A DNA stretch of 41,673 nucleotides from Nonomuraea longispora (GCF_004348345.1 NZ_SMJZ01000063.1:1-41673), one strand, 5' to 3'; shown: positions 1 to 8,460, numbered from the stretch's first letter. Translations and numbers: made by a program. The notes: generated by a model from the letters alone, not told the origin.

Positions 1-15
1 CGCTTCGAAACGTGA

Positions 16-1073
16 TCACCCGAAGCGTCGAGGGAGCCCCACCGAGACAAGAACGATCTCTCTCGGCGAGTCGCTCACCTGGCAAATTTCACAGAGCAGG
101 TCTGGTCAGATCTTCGAAGCGCCATCATCGCCTCGGTGACCACGGCGGTACTCAGCCTGGACGCCACGGTCGTGCTGCTGACCCCTGTGGTGTTTGCCAC
201 CGCCGCCAGGCTCGGCGTCCGCGCGAAACCGCACGTGTACGCCTGCACACACTTGTCGAACACCGCCTCCTTGCTGTTGCCGGTCTCGAACCTGACCAAT
301 CTGCTCGCGTTCGCGGCCAGCGGGCTGAGTTTCGTCCGCTTCGCCGCCGTGATGGTGCTGCCTGGCTGGTCGCGATTGCCGTCGAGTATCTGGTATTTCG
401 CCGCTTCTTCGCCATCGACCTGGACGCGGGCACATCACCTCCACCCACCGTGCCGGCTCCTCCGCTGCCGCTGTTCGCACTGGTCACCGTGGCCGGCACG
501 CTCGCGGGATTCGCCTTGACATCCGCGCTCGGGATCGACCCCGCCTGGGCGGCCGCCGCCGGCGCCCTGGTACTCGCAGCCCGGGCTCTGGGCAAGGGCC
601 GCATCACCGTCGCCGGCATCGCCCGGGCCACTGCGGTCCCGTTCCTCGCCTTCGTCCTGTCGCTGGGCGTGGTGGTTCGCGCGGTACTGGACAACGGGCT
701 CGCCGAAGCGCTGGACCACCTGACCCCCCGCGACGCCACGCTGCCCACCTTGCTCGGTGTCGCGGCGCTTGCCGCCGTACTGGCCAATGTGGTCAACAAT
801 CTGCCTGCAGTCCTTGTCCTGCTGCCGCTGACCGCGCCCGCCGGTCCGGGCGCGGTGCTGGCGGTGCTGCTTGGCGTGAACATCGGCCCGAACCTCACCT
901 ACGCCGGTTCTCTGGCGACCCTGCTGTGGAGGCGCATCATTCGCCAGCATGAACATATTGTGGATCTGAGGGAGTTCACCTGGCTGGGCCTGCTGACCGT
1001 GCCTGCCGCGGTGGCGCTGTCGACCCTGGCATTGTGGGTCTCGCTGAACGTCGTCGGAGGCGGATGTTCATGA
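16..1073 (+). pseudogene. Broken ArsB/SLC13-type anion permease
   Basis: A multi-pass inner-membrane permease resembling the ArsB/SLC13 ion transporter superfamily, which exports arsenite or moves carboxylates or other anions. The conserved block DATVVLLTPVVF and the following THLSNTASLLLPVSNLTN are read in one frame (about positions 136-360). The rest, with the long hydrophobic stretches and NVVNNLPAVLVLLP, is read in another frame from about 360 to the stop at 1073, so a frameshift lies near 350-366. The N-terminal helices expected before the DATVV block are absent: an in-frame stop at 13-15 precedes the fragment. Remaining sequence would give roughly 350 residues, against the usual 400 or more. 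The stop overlaps the ATG of the next broken gene (ATGA), so the two were once a translationally coupled pair. Family level is fairly sure; substrate is not. Confidence 0.7.
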
Positions 1074-1262
1074 CCGTGGTCGCCTGGATCGTCGAGGGAA
1101 CGTGATCCGCTTGTGTGGCCGCCGCCCGTCCTACGCCACGCAAGGTGCGGAGATCGTTCTCTGCACGTCGGCGGGCCTGACGTGCTCGGCATCGCGGCAC
1201 GGTGTCTACGCGGGCCTACGCGGCCGCGCCTGCCAAAGCCCCTGCCGAGGACAACGCCGCGA
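1070..1262 (+). pseudogene. Remnant of a universal-stress-like small protein
   Basis: An ATG at 1070 overlaps the stop of the permease remnant and starts MTVVAWIVEGT, then meets a TGA. The sense then continues piecewise in different frames: ACVAAAR, then TQGAEIVL, then LHVGGPDVLGIAA, then HGVYAGLRGRA. Together these resemble the first 50-60 residues of UspA-like proteins found beside permeases in actinomycetes, including the early AWIVEGTW motif and the LHV strand. At least three frame changes mean it is dead. No recognisable sequence remains after about 1262. The overlap with the preceding gene and the ordered frame fragments support a real former gene. The family name is a moderate-confidence reading by eye. 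Confidence 0.45.
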
Positions 1263-1383
1263 CCTCGGCCGGTCCGGCGTGTAGCACCTGGATCGCGATC
1301 AGCGGGAACGCGCCGAAGGTGAGCCACGCGGGGTGATGCCCCGGCCGCGCAGGAAGGTTCGCAGGTGGGGACGATCGTCGACC

Positions 1384-1697
1384 TGAAGTTGCCCCGGTTC
1401 GGTGGACACATCAGGGCTTGCGACTACGCGGCAGCACAGTCGAGATCTTGGGCGTTCTTGAGCTCGTGTCGGCGTTCGTATTCGGCGGGGCTGAGGTAGC
1501 CGTTGGCGGAGTGGCGGCGTCGTGGATGGTAAAAGCCTTCGATATAACTGAAGATAGCCCGTTCGGCTTCTGAGCTGGTGTGGAAGGTGCGCCGGTCGAG
1601 GAGTTCGCACTCCAGTGAGGCGAAGAAGCTCTCGGTGACCACGTTGTCGAAGCATGTGCCGGTGCGCCCTGTCGACGGGCGCACCTCGGCCTGCTCA
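1384..1697 (-). mobile_element. IS3-family insertion sequence, 3' end remnant
   Basis: The minus strand encodes the C-terminal part of an IS3-family OrfB transposase (about 1424-1697). It carries the catalytic-core signature TGTCFDNVVTESFFASLE, containing the second Asp and the Glu region of the DDE triad, followed by the typical tail FYHPRRRHSANGYLSPAEYE. The element end is probably at 1384, where a TG-starting sequence (TGAAGTTGCCCCGGTTCGG) resembles the terminal repeat of actinobacterial IS3 elements. The first part of the transposase, with the HTH and first Asp, is missing, and the upstream sequence in the same frame (1698-1852) is not recognisable as transposase. The element is therefore immobile debris, and a scar of rearrangement between the permease remnant and the hydrolase remnant. 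Confidence 0.8.
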
Positions 1698-1865
1698 CAC
1701 CGCTGGCCGACGGCGATCGAGGCGTTGCGACGACCAGTTGAATCCACCTTCCCGGGGCGATTCAGCATCCGCACCGCGCGGGCCATCTGCTCCCACCCGA
1801 GCGGGCGGCAGCCAGCGAGTGGCTCAGGCCCGCCCCTACCTAGCGGTTTCAAAACTGGCTCTCCC

Positions 1866-2384
1866 TCAGCCAGCGGGGACCGTCTCGCCGAGGAATCGGA
1901 TCAGCAAGTCAGTTACCACCGCAGGTCGCTCCAGGCTGGGCAGGTGGCCAGCCCAGGGCAGTTCGAGGTGGCGGGCGCCGGCGATTCGTTCCGGCAGGCC
2001 GACGGCGATCTCTCGGAAGTCAGCGAGATCGTGCGCTCCCGACACAGCCAGGCAAGGGGCTGTGATCCGCGCCAGGTCGACCGGCGCGGCGGTCGAGGCG
2101 AACTTTGCTGCCGCATGCGTCTCGACCGCATGCCGGCACATCTGCCGGACCTGTTCCCGAACTTCTCCGCTGGCTTCAGGGCCCAGCCACGTCGTGACGT
2201 TCAACTCGACGGCCCCAGCGATGTTGCCCGCCGCCAACAGCGCGTTCTTCCGCTCGGTGAACGACCGCAGTTCAGGGCCCGGCACGTGTCCGGGCATCGC
2301 GGAACAGAGCAATGCCACGGCAGTGACCGCCTCCGGCCGTGTCGCCGCCACCTCCAGCGCGACCTCGCCGCCGTGGGAGGATGA
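1866..2384 (-). pseudogene. Alpha/beta hydrolase, C-terminal half only
   Basis: The reading frame carries the second half of an alpha/beta hydrolase of the 3-oxoadipate enol-lactonase-like type. It begins exactly at the nucleophile elbow (SSSHGGEVALEVAATRPEAV, with the Ser of S-x-G-G still present). It continues through the cap region to APCLAVSGAHDLADF with the acid residue, and WAGHLPSLERP with the catalytic His, and ends naturally at 1866. A TGA at 2385-2387 precedes the elbow, and the oxyanion-hole region and N-terminal strands are absent, so no functional enzyme can be made. A GTG at 2351 could start a shorter peptide without the nucleophile. The break probably accompanied the same rearrangements that left the IS3 remnant. 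Confidence 0.75.
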
Positions 2385-2525
2385 TCACTGGTTACACTAA
2401 GTGATAATACGGGATGCCAAACGTAGCTGTCGTAGCTGCGGCAGGCGGGGCGACATGCGGATGGGCGGGCCAAGCCACGCCGGTCGGCGAACCATGGTGC
2501 CTCCCTACGCGTCGCTGGAGGCGAA

Positions 2526-3584
2526 GTGCCGCAGGAGAAAAGGCAGGAGGGCAGGGCCAGTCGGCGAGTCGCGATGATCAGGGCCCGGCTCCGGGCACTG
2601 GTCGCGGTGGAGTGGCGTCCGAAGGCGAAGGCGGATTGGGGTGCCGGCGGCGCGGCGGGCTTGGCCCTGGCTGTGCCGCTGCTGGCCGGCACTGCGGTCG
2701 GTCACCCGGACGCGGGGATCGCACTGCTGTTGCCCGTGGTGCTGGTCGCCATGCCGCTGCCGCCAGGAGCGGGTTTGCGGGAGCGTGCCCGGCGCCTGGC
2801 CGTCCGGGCGGCATGGATCACCACTGCGGGGCTCTACGCATACGTGACCGAGGAGCAACCGTGGGCGCTGGTTCCCGCCGTTGCCGTCGCAGCAGGCGTC
2901 GGCGCGCTGCTGCCCAAGGCGGGGTACACACCCGCCCTCGCGGTCCTGCTGATCGGGATCTCCAGTCACAGCGGAGCGTTCGGGTTCCCGGGCTTGCCTC
3001 AGTTGGTGGGGGCTCTGTGGGGAGGCGTGCTGACGCTGCCTCGCTGGGGGAAGAGCGCACTGGCCGACCCCGTCCCGGCGCCCGGGCCGAGCGATATCGC
3101 GCGCCGCCTGCGCCATGCGTGGCGCACAGGACTTGTGGTCGGCGGCGCCGCTGCCGTGATGGCCGCACTGCGCGGACTCACGGGCGAGGGCCACTGGCTG
3201 ATCACGGGCATTCTGCTGACTCTTACCCCCACGCCAACGGGGACCCGGCTCAAAGCACGCCAGCGCATCGTCGGCAACACCTTGGGCGGCGTCGCCGCCG
3301 CACTCGTCCTGCTCGTCGACCCCGGGCCGTGGGTCGGGGCAGCGGTGGTGGGCGTGTCCGGCATCCTCGCATACGGTCTGCGGCCGGCCAACTACCTGTA
3401 CTGGTGTCTGGCCTTCCCCCTTCCCCTGCTGCTCATCACGGACTTCGGGCGCCTCACACCGTGGTACACGGCTGCGGTGCGGGCGGGGATGGTCCTCGCA
3501 GGCAGCATCGTGGCCGTACTGGCAACGCACTGGCTGTGGCCGACGACCCGCGAACCCTCGCGCAGGACCGGGCCCGGGAACTAG
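2526..3584 (+). CDS. FUSC-family membrane protein
   Basis: Integral membrane protein of the FUSC (fusaric-acid-resistance/aromatic-acid-exporter-like) family, predicted to work in efflux at the cytoplasmic membrane. It has about ten hydrophobic segments in two similar halves: one set at residues about 35-155, then a second at about 200-335 that contains the typical ALRGLTGEGHWLITGILLTL and QRIVGNTLGGVAAAL. The start is taken as GTG 2526 because GGAG lies five bases upstream; ATG 2574 has no well-placed ribosome site. The stop TAG (3582-3584) lies on the outer edge of an IS5 copy, so the C-terminus ending TTREPSRRTGPGN may have been cut short by that insertion. No partner genes remain beside it. 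Substrate unknown. Confidence 0.7.
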   Translation: MPQEKRQEGRASRRVAMIRARLRALVAVEWRPKAKADWGAGGAAGLALAVPLLAGTAVGHPDAGIALLLPVVLVAMPLPPGAGLRERARRLAVRAAWITTAGLYAYVTEEQPWALVPAVAVAAGVGALLPKAGYTPALAVLLIGISSHSGAFGFPGLPQLVGALWGGVLTLPRWGKSALADPVPAPGPSDIARRLRHAWRTGLVVGGAAAVMAALRGLTGEGHWLITGILLTLTPTPTGTRLKARQRIVGNTLGGVAAALVLLVDPGPWVGAAVVGVSGILAYGLRPANYLYWCLAFPLPLLLITDFGRLTPWYTAAVRAGMVLAGSIVAVLATHWLWPTTREPSRRTGPGN

Positions 3585-4664
3585 AGCCTGTACGGAGTTG
3601 AGATCAGGAGGATTTCCTGCGCTCCGGTCCGCGATCCTGGTAGGTCTTCGCCATGGCGCGTGGTGACCTCACTGACGAGGAGTGGTCCTTGGTCGAGCCT
3701 CGCTTGCCGCTGGGTGAGCGAGGTCCGATTCCGGACCTGGGGCAGCAGTTCAATGCGGTGATGTGGGCGGTTTCGGGCCGGCAGCCCGTGGCGGGATCTG
3801 CCCGCTGCTGAGTACGGGCCCTGGTCCGCGGTCTATGACCGGTTCCGCTCGTGGGCGGTGAGCGGGGTGTTCGAGCAGTTGATGCAGGCGGTGATCGCTG
3901 AGGCTGCGGCCCGTGGGCAGGCTGACCTGGACTTGGTCAGCGTGGATTCCACCACGGCCCGTGCCCACTATCACGCTGCTGGGGTGGCGCTGGACGGCGA
4001 GCTGGCCGCAGCGCTGGGTAAGGCGGCCGAGCAGGAAAAGGGGGCTACGCCAAAGGGGCAAAACGCCGGCGCGGATGGCCTCGGCGACGGAGAGGGGATC
4101 GCGCGCCGGCGCCTGCGACGTGGGCACAGGTTCCGGCTGAAGGTGGCCAAGCTGGGTCGCTCGCGGGGGGGGCTGACCAGCAAGGTGCATCTGTCGGCTG
4201 ACCGGCGATGCCGTCCGCTGTCCTTCGTTCTCACTCCCGGTCAGGCGGGAGACAGCCCGCACTTTCGCGCGGTGCTGGAGCGCATCAGGATCCGCCTGCC
4301 GGTCGGCCGTCCGCGTACCAGGCCGGGCGCGGTGGCCGCCGACAAGGCGTACTCCTCCCGCGGCAACCGCGCCTGCCTGCGCCAGCGCAGAGTCAAGGCG
4401 GTCATCCCGGAGAAGGTCGACCAGGCAGCCAACCGCAAAAGGCGTGGTTCTCGTGGCGGCCGGCCAGTCCGCCATGATCTGGATCTCTCCAAGGAGCGCA
4501 ACACCGTGGAACGGTGCGTCAATCGGATCAAGGAGTGGCGTGGGCTGGCCTTCCGGTTCGACAACACCCCCGACAGCTACCTGGCCGGTCTTCATCCCCC
4601 AGGAGCCGTCTTATGGCTCCGCAGCCTCCGGCCAGCCTAAAGATCTGAACTCCGTACAGGCTCT
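3583..4664. mobile_element. IS5-family insertion sequence with intact terminal repeats
   Basis: The ends are an inverted repeat of 23 bases matching at 22: the left copy spans 3583-3605 (starting AGAGCCTGTACGGAGTTG) and the right copy 4642-4664 (ending ACTCCGTACAGGCTCT). Between them lies one transposase gene on the plus strand. I see no convincing target duplication: the bases outside the repeats are CT on the left and GGGG on the right. That suggests a later deletion or recombination at one side, consistent with truncated genes on both flanks. Total length of about 1.08 kb fits a single-frame IS5-type element whose transposase is now frameshifted. Confidence 0.8.
3653..4640 (+). pseudogene. 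IS5-family transposase, frameshifted
   Basis: ATG 3653 opens MARGDLTDEEWSLVEPRLPL, the standard N-terminus of this transposase group. The frame then breaks near 3765: reading GTG ATG TGG with one extra G in a run of three gives a premature TGA. Removing one base restores FRAGSPWRDLPA and EYGPWSAVYDRFRSWA, which leads into the intact second part from GTG 3858. That part contains the DDE residues: Asp in VSVDSTTARAH, Asp in AVAADKAYSSRGN, and Glu in ERNTVERCVNRIKEWRGLAFR. One extra Ala codon (LPAAEYG) also appears beside the break. Programmed frameshifting is known in some IS5 groups, but a single inserted G is the simpler reading here. Inactive unless frameshifted. Confidence 0.75.
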
Positions 4665-4749
4665 GGGGCAGCCGCTCCCCGGCCTGGTGCCATCTGACTG
4701 GCCACCCTCTACCTCGGCACCGCGGTCGGCAACGACCGTCCCATCTACG

Positions 4750-5586
4750 CCCTGAGCGGTGGCCGGGTCGAGGGCGGCGGTGGCCTCCGTCCAGCAGCAC
4801 GATGGGCGTGTCCTTGAGCAGGGCGCGGGCGATCGAGACGGGCTGCTTCTCACCGACGGACAGGGTGGAGCCGGCCTCGCCGACGCGGGTGTGCCAGCCG
4901 TCGGGCAGGCGTTCGACGATCTCGTCCAGGCGGGCGACGCGGGCCACCCGGTCGAGGTCGGCGTCGCTCGCGTCGAGCGCGGCCACTCGCAGGTTGTCGG
5001 CGATGGTGCCCTCGAACAGGTAGACGTCCTGGAAGACCTGCGCGGTCAGCGGGGAGGCGCCAGCGCTGCCCAGCTCGTGCACGTCCCGGCCGCCGATGCG
5101 GATCGAGCCTTCGGTGGCGTCGAAGAAGCGGCCGAGCAGTTTCAGCAGGGTGCTCTTGCCCGCCCCCGACGGGCCCACGACGGCGGTGAAGCTGCCGGCG
5201 GGGATCGTCGCGTCGATGCCGTCGAGGACGGCGGGGCCGTCGTCGTAGCCGAAGCGCACGCCGCGCAGCTCGATGCCCTGCCGGCCGGCTCGGCCGGTTC
5301 GGGCAGCGGTGGCACCGCCAGCAGGGCGCGTACGCGGCCGATGGCGTCGGCGTTGATCTGCACAGTGCCGGCCAGCTCGCCGAGCTGGGAGATGGGGTCG
5401 AGCATGCGCAGGGTGACGATGAGCACGCCGATCATCACCGGGAGGGAGATGGAGCCGTTCAAGGTCAGGCCGACGGTGAGGGTGCGGACGGTTGTGACCA
5501 CCTCGTAGTCGTTGCGCCGCACGATGACTCAGGGTGGCACGAGCGGGCGCCAGCACGATGGAGCTCGAGAGACGGGCATGCCTCAC
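4750..5586 (-). pseudogene. Remnant of an ABC exporter (fused permease-ATPase)
   Basis: The minus strand holds the last membrane helices and the nucleotide-binding domain of a fused ABC exporter, of the kind that secretes lipids, peptides or siderophores. Helices 5-6 (VGLTLNGSISLPVMIGVL, then LRMLDPISQLGELAGTVQ) are read in one frame up to about 5300. After a frameshift the ATPase follows: Walker A GPSGAGKST, Q-loop FQDVYLFEGTIADNL, and a degraded signature LSVGEKQPVSIARALL. A second frameshift sits inside Walker B, after which EATAALDPATA is seen in a third frame. About 240 N-terminal residues are missing, although a start-like MRHARLSSSIVLAPARATL remains near 5586, so an internal deletion is likely. 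A Fur-family-like box precedes it. Clearly non-functional. Confidence 0.75.
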
Positions 5587-5771
5587 CCTTCACGGTCGAT
5601 GTCCCGACGAGTCGAGCACATGATAATCATTGTCGAGGGATTTCGTAACCCGTCATCTTGCTCGTGTGGATCAGGGGTGTGGCGGGCAGTCCGTAGAATT
5701 CCAGAATGTTTGCGTAAGCAGTCCGTCGCGACTGCGAGGGCCAGGCCGGTGACGGCTAGGGCGGACAGCAA
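5583..5771 (-). other. Unassigned short ORF downstream of the DUF1980 gene
   Basis: A TTG-started frame begins four bases after the upstream gene's stop. It opens with a hydrophobic stretch (LSALAVTGLALAVATDCL) that looks like a signal peptide or the end of a membrane helix, then becomes featureless and low in hydrophobicity. No ribosome site is visible. It may be the beginning or tail of a deleted gene of the metal locus. I would not call it a functional gene. Confidence 0.2.
5620..5634. promoter_or_regulatory. Fur-family (Zur/Fur-like) operator candidate
   Basis: ATGATAATCAT (5620-5630) is a perfect 5-1-5 inverted repeat inside an AT-rich island (TGATAATCATTGTC). This form matches the core shared by Fur and actinobacterial Zur boxes. 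It lies about 35-50 bases before the start of the ABC exporter remnant on the minus strand, so it most likely controlled that gene. Repressor identity cannot be decided from the sequence. Confidence 0.4.
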
Positions 5772-5774
5772 GGC

Positions 5775-6605
5775 TCATTCATACGGTTGGTCGGGCGCAG
5801 CTATCCGCTCAACACGGGAAGCGGTCATCTCGGGCGGAGAGTAGGCGTCCGTCCTTCGGACTTTTCGCGGATTCCAGGTGCCGGTGACTCGTACCCAGGA
5901 ATCGGTCGCGGGCGCGGGGGCGCCTTTCACCATGACCTGCATGGTGAGGGCGTCGGCGGCGCAGCAGCCGATCCGCATGCGCGTCAGGTACCAGCCGTCG
6001 TCCCGGCCGGACGGTACGGCGAAACCGGTCAGCCGGACGGTCTTGCCCCGCAACGATTCGCTGGGGTCGTCCCAGGCCAGGTTGGCGAAGTCGAGCATGC
6101 TCAGCACGTTCACCCGGCCGTCCTTCAGTCCGGTGGGGCGGGCCTCGACGAGAGTGGGCGGAGGCGCGTGGGAGGTCTGCTCGGCCTGCCGGACGGCGAA
6201 CGAGCCGAGGGCTGGAGGAGCGACCAGGAAGATCACCGCGAGCGGGGCCACCAGTAGCCACGCCACCCGGTGCCCTTCCATGTGCTCGCGTTCGTGCTCG
6301 CGTTCGTGCTCGTGCTCGTGCTGGTGCGCGGGGGTGACCGGAGCACGGCCGACCAGCGCCGCCAGATACGCCTCCTCGGCGGCACGCGCGTGGAGGAGTT
6401 TCCTCCGGCGTGCCGCGCTCCTGCTCCTGCGGCGGTCCAGAGTCAGAGCGGCTAGGGCGAGGACGACCAGCACCACGCCCGCCGCTATCACCAGCGGCCG
6501 GAATCCCGGCTTGACGTAGTTGGCGAAGTCCGCGGAGAAGGCGGAGATCTTCAACAGCGCTCCGCCGAGTAGGAGGAGCAGCAGGTTCTGCGTGACTCGA
6601 TTCAC
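5775..6605 (-). CDS. TIGR03943/DUF1980-family membrane protein, His-rich paralogue
   Basis: A member of the TIGR03943 (DUF1980, YcgQ-like) family, which is regularly encoded beside a UPF0718 permease. Two N-terminal membrane helices (residues 7-22 and about 38-57) carry the family signature NYVKPGFRPLVIAAG. A third helix at about 112-130 is followed by a soluble extracytoplasmic domain with the invariant RIGCCAADALTMQVMV. The loop between helices 2 and 3 holds a His/Glu run (HQHEHEHEREHEREHMEGH), absent from the upstream paralogue and likely to bind metal. Start is GTG 6605, ten bases after the stop of the upstream gene. Last intact gene of the three-gene minus-strand operon. The family is not biochemically settled; a role in handling a divalent metal or metal chelate is inference. 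Confidence 0.8.
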   Translation of the reverse strand: MNRVTQNLLLLLLGGALLKISAFSADFANYVKPGFRPLVIAAGVVLVVLALAALTLDRRRSRSAARRRKLLHARAAEEAYLAALVGRAPVTPAHQHEHEHEREHEREHMEGHRVAWLLVAPLAVIFLVAPPALGSFAVRQAEQTSHAPPPTLVEARPTGLKDGRVNVLSMLDFANLAWDDPSESLRGKTVRLTGFAVPSGRDDGWYLTRMRIGCCAADALTMQVMVKGAPAPATDSWVRVTGTWNPRKVRRTDAYSPPEMTASRVERIAAPDQPYE

Positions 6606-6615
6606 CGGCGCAACC

Positions 6616-7305
6616 CTATTCGTACGGCTCCGCCGGCCGCTCGACGGCGGTCACAGCGGTCGCGGCCAGGGCCGGAACCACGTATTCATCGGGCACCCCG
6701 TCCCGCCACGGAACCCAGGTGCCCGTGACCGCCACCCACGAGTCCTCCGCCGGGGCGGCAGCCCCCTGGACCGCGACCTCCAAGGCGAGCGCGTCGGCGG
6801 CGCAGCAGCGGATCCGCATCCGGGTCAGATACCAGCTTTTGCCGTCCTCGGCCGGGACGGCGAAGCCGATCAGCCTGACCTTCCTGCCGGCGAGCGACGG
6901 CCCCGACCGCGCGTAGGCGCGCCCGATGAACTCGCCCAGCGTCAGCTCCATCACCTCGCCTCCCGTCAACGCGCTGTAGCCGCCGGTCCGGACGAGCGCC
7001 GGCGGGCCGTCGCCATGCCTGGCGGCGAAGGCGCCGAGCGCGGGCGGGGCGATCAGCACGATGGCGAACACCGGCACGGCCAGCAGCCACGCCACCCGCG
7101 GCCCACGCTGGTGGGCGCCGGGCCGGTCCACCAGCCCGGCGACGACGGATAGCAGGCCGAGAACCGCCAGCACCGCACCAGCGCCCACGAGCAGCGGCCG
7201 GAAACCGGGCTTGACGTAGTTGACGTACGTCGTGGAGAACGCGGAGATGCTCAGCACTGTCGCGCCGAGGATCAGCAGGACGGCGCCCTGCGTCTGGCGG
7301 CTCAC
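6616..7305 (-). CDS. TIGR03943/DUF1980-family membrane protein
   Basis: Paralogue of the following gene, 229 residues. Helix 1 (about 7-22) is followed by the family signature NYVKPGFRPLLVGAGAVL and helix 2. A third helix (about 75-93, ending APPALGAFA) anchors the C-terminal domain with RIRCCAADALALEVAV, including the conserved Cys-Cys pair. The start is GTG 7303-7305, overlapping the TGA of the permease gene (GTGA), so the two are translationally coupled. This pairing of UPF0718 permease and TIGR03943 protein is the known family association. Having two TIGR03943 copies in tandem is less usual and suggests duplication followed by gain of the His-rich loop in the second copy. Confidence 0.85.
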   Translation of the reverse strand: MSRQTQGAVLLILGATVLSISAFSTTYVNYVKPGFRPLLVGAGAVLAVLGLLSVVAGLVDRPGAHQRGPRVAWLLAVPVFAIVLIAPPALGAFAARHGDGPPALVRTGGYSALTGGEVMELTLGEFIGRAYARSGPSLAGRKVRLIGFAVPAEDGKSWYLTRMRIRCCAADALALEVAVQGAAAPAEDSWVAVTGTWVPWRDGVPDEYVVPALAATAVTAVERPAEPYE

Positions 7306-8327
7306 AGTAGTGCCCAGCCTGCGACGAAGCTGACCCCGATGGCGAGGACCAGCGTGAGCGGCGCGAAACGCCAGGCGAAGGCCCGGCCGAAGGTGCCCGC
7401 CTGCAGGGCGATGAGCTTCAGGTCCACCATCGGCCCGACCACCAGGAACGCCAGCTTGGCCGTGGGGGAGAACGCCGTGAACGACGCCGCCACGAACGCG
7501 TCGGCCTCCGAGCAGATCGACAGCAGCACCGCCAGGAACGCCAGTACCAGCACGGACACGACCGGCACCCCGGCCACCGTGGTCAGCCAGTCGCGCGGGA
7601 TCAGCACGTTCAGGGTCGCCGCGGCCAGCGCGCCGACCACCAGGAAGCCGCCGGCGTGCAGCAGATCGTGACGCATCGCGTCCACGAACGCGCCCGCCTT
7701 GCTCTGGCCGGTCCCGGCGGTTCGGCGGGGCGTCGGCAGCCACGCGGTGCGCCCGAACCGGGCCCAGATCCAGCCGGCCAGCACGGCCACGGCCAGCGAT
7801 GCGGCGAACCGCGCGACCACCATCGCGGGGTCGTCGGGGAAGGCCACGGCGGTGGCCACCAGCACGACCGGGTTGATCGCCGGGGAGGCCAGCAGGAACG
7901 CCAGCGCCGCCGGAGGTGCCACCCCGCGCGCCATCAGCCCGGAGGCCACCGGCACCGACGCGCACTCACAGCCGGGCAGCACCGCCCCCGCCATTCCCGC
8001 CACCGGCACCGCCGCGTAGGTGCGCCGGGGCAGCGCCCGCGTCCAGAACGAGGCGGGCACGAACGCGGTGATGGCCGCCGATAACGCCACTCCCAGCACC
8101 AGGAACGGCAGTGCCTGCACGCACACCGCCACGAACACCGTCGCCCAAGTCTGCAGCGCCGGATGCGTCAGGTGGGGCGCGAGCAGGAAACGCCCCGCCA
8201 CCAGCAGGGCCACGAGAACGATGAACGCCCAGGGCATCCGGAACCCGGCCAAGGCCCGTTGTAACCCGGACTCCGGCGACCGGCCACCGTCCGGAACCGG
8301 CCGGTCCGCCATACTTGGCTGCGACAT
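7302..8327 (-). CDS. UPF0718/YraQ-type permease
   Basis: Predicted inner-membrane permease (about eight helices) of the UPF0718/DUF318 family that partners TIGR03943 proteins. Visible family motifs are PGCECASVPVASGLM (about 131-145), LLASPAINPVVLVAT (about 156-170) and LLSICSEADAFVAASF (about 270-285). The Cys residues in GCEC and SICSEAD are conserved and may touch a metal or thiol. Start chosen as ATG 8327, preceded by GGGGAGG with short spacing; the frame also has GTG codons at 8330 and 8345, so the N-terminus is uncertain by up to six residues. First gene of the minus-strand operon, divergent from the FecCD importer and sharing with it the promoter region that holds the Fur-family-like box. 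Confidence 0.8.
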   Translation of the reverse strand: MSQPSMADRPVPDGGRSPESGLQRALAGFRMPWAFIVLVALLVAGRFLLAPHLTHPALQTWATVFVAVCVQALPFLVLGVALSAAITAFVPASFWTRALPRRTYAAVPVAGMAGAVLPGCECASVPVASGLMARGVAPPAALAFLLASPAINPVVLVATAVAFPDDPAMVVARFAASLAVAVLAGWIWARFGRTAWLPTPRRTAGTGQSKAGAFVDAMRHDLLHAGGFLVVGALAAATLNVLIPRDWLTTVAGVPVVSVLVLAFLAVLLSICSEADAFVAASFTAFSPTAKLAFLVVGPMVDLKLIALQAGTFGRAFAWRFAPLTLVLAIGVSFVAGWALL

Positions 8328-8431
8328 CACCCTCCCCACTTGCACGCAGGTACGCGGCAGCAGACTAACGCGGCTGTCTCACCGCCTACGCCCCAATAGT
8401 GCGTAAGCCATGCATGGTGGTACGGTCTGGC

Positions 8432-8450
8432 GGAAATGATTCTCATTTTC
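8432..8450. promoter_or_regulatory. Fur-family (Zur/Fur-like) operator in the divergent promoter
   Basis: GGAAATGATTCTCATTTTC is a 19-base inverted repeat (arms of eight with seven matches, three-base centre) in otherwise GC-rich DNA. It matches the shape of Fur/Zur boxes. It ends about ten bases before the importer start and lies about 105 bases from the permease start on the other strand, so one repressor dimer or pair could control both directions. A separate perfect palindrome CCATGCATGG lies at 8408-8417. Assignment to Zur rather than Fur rests only on context. Confidence 0.5.
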
Positions 8451-8460
8451 TGGAGTGTCC

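Noticed and set aside
1740..1865. Possible tRNA-like segment (CTAGCGGTTTCAAAAC)
   Set aside because: No cloverleaf can be formed around it and no T-loop consensus follows.
3750..4595. Long minus-strand open frame across the IS5 transposase
   Set aside because: It is the shadow of the transposase on the other strand; the plus-strand frame has the DDE motifs and the minus-strand frame has no family resemblance.
6286..6330. Short CTCG/TTCG-type tandem repeat
   Set aside because: It is simply the DNA encoding the His/Glu loop of the DUF1980 protein, not an independent repeat element.
8408..8417. CCATGCATGG as a separate operator
   Set aside because: A ten-base palindrome is only weakly unexpected, and the stronger Fur-like dyad lies 15 bases away; not counted as a feature.
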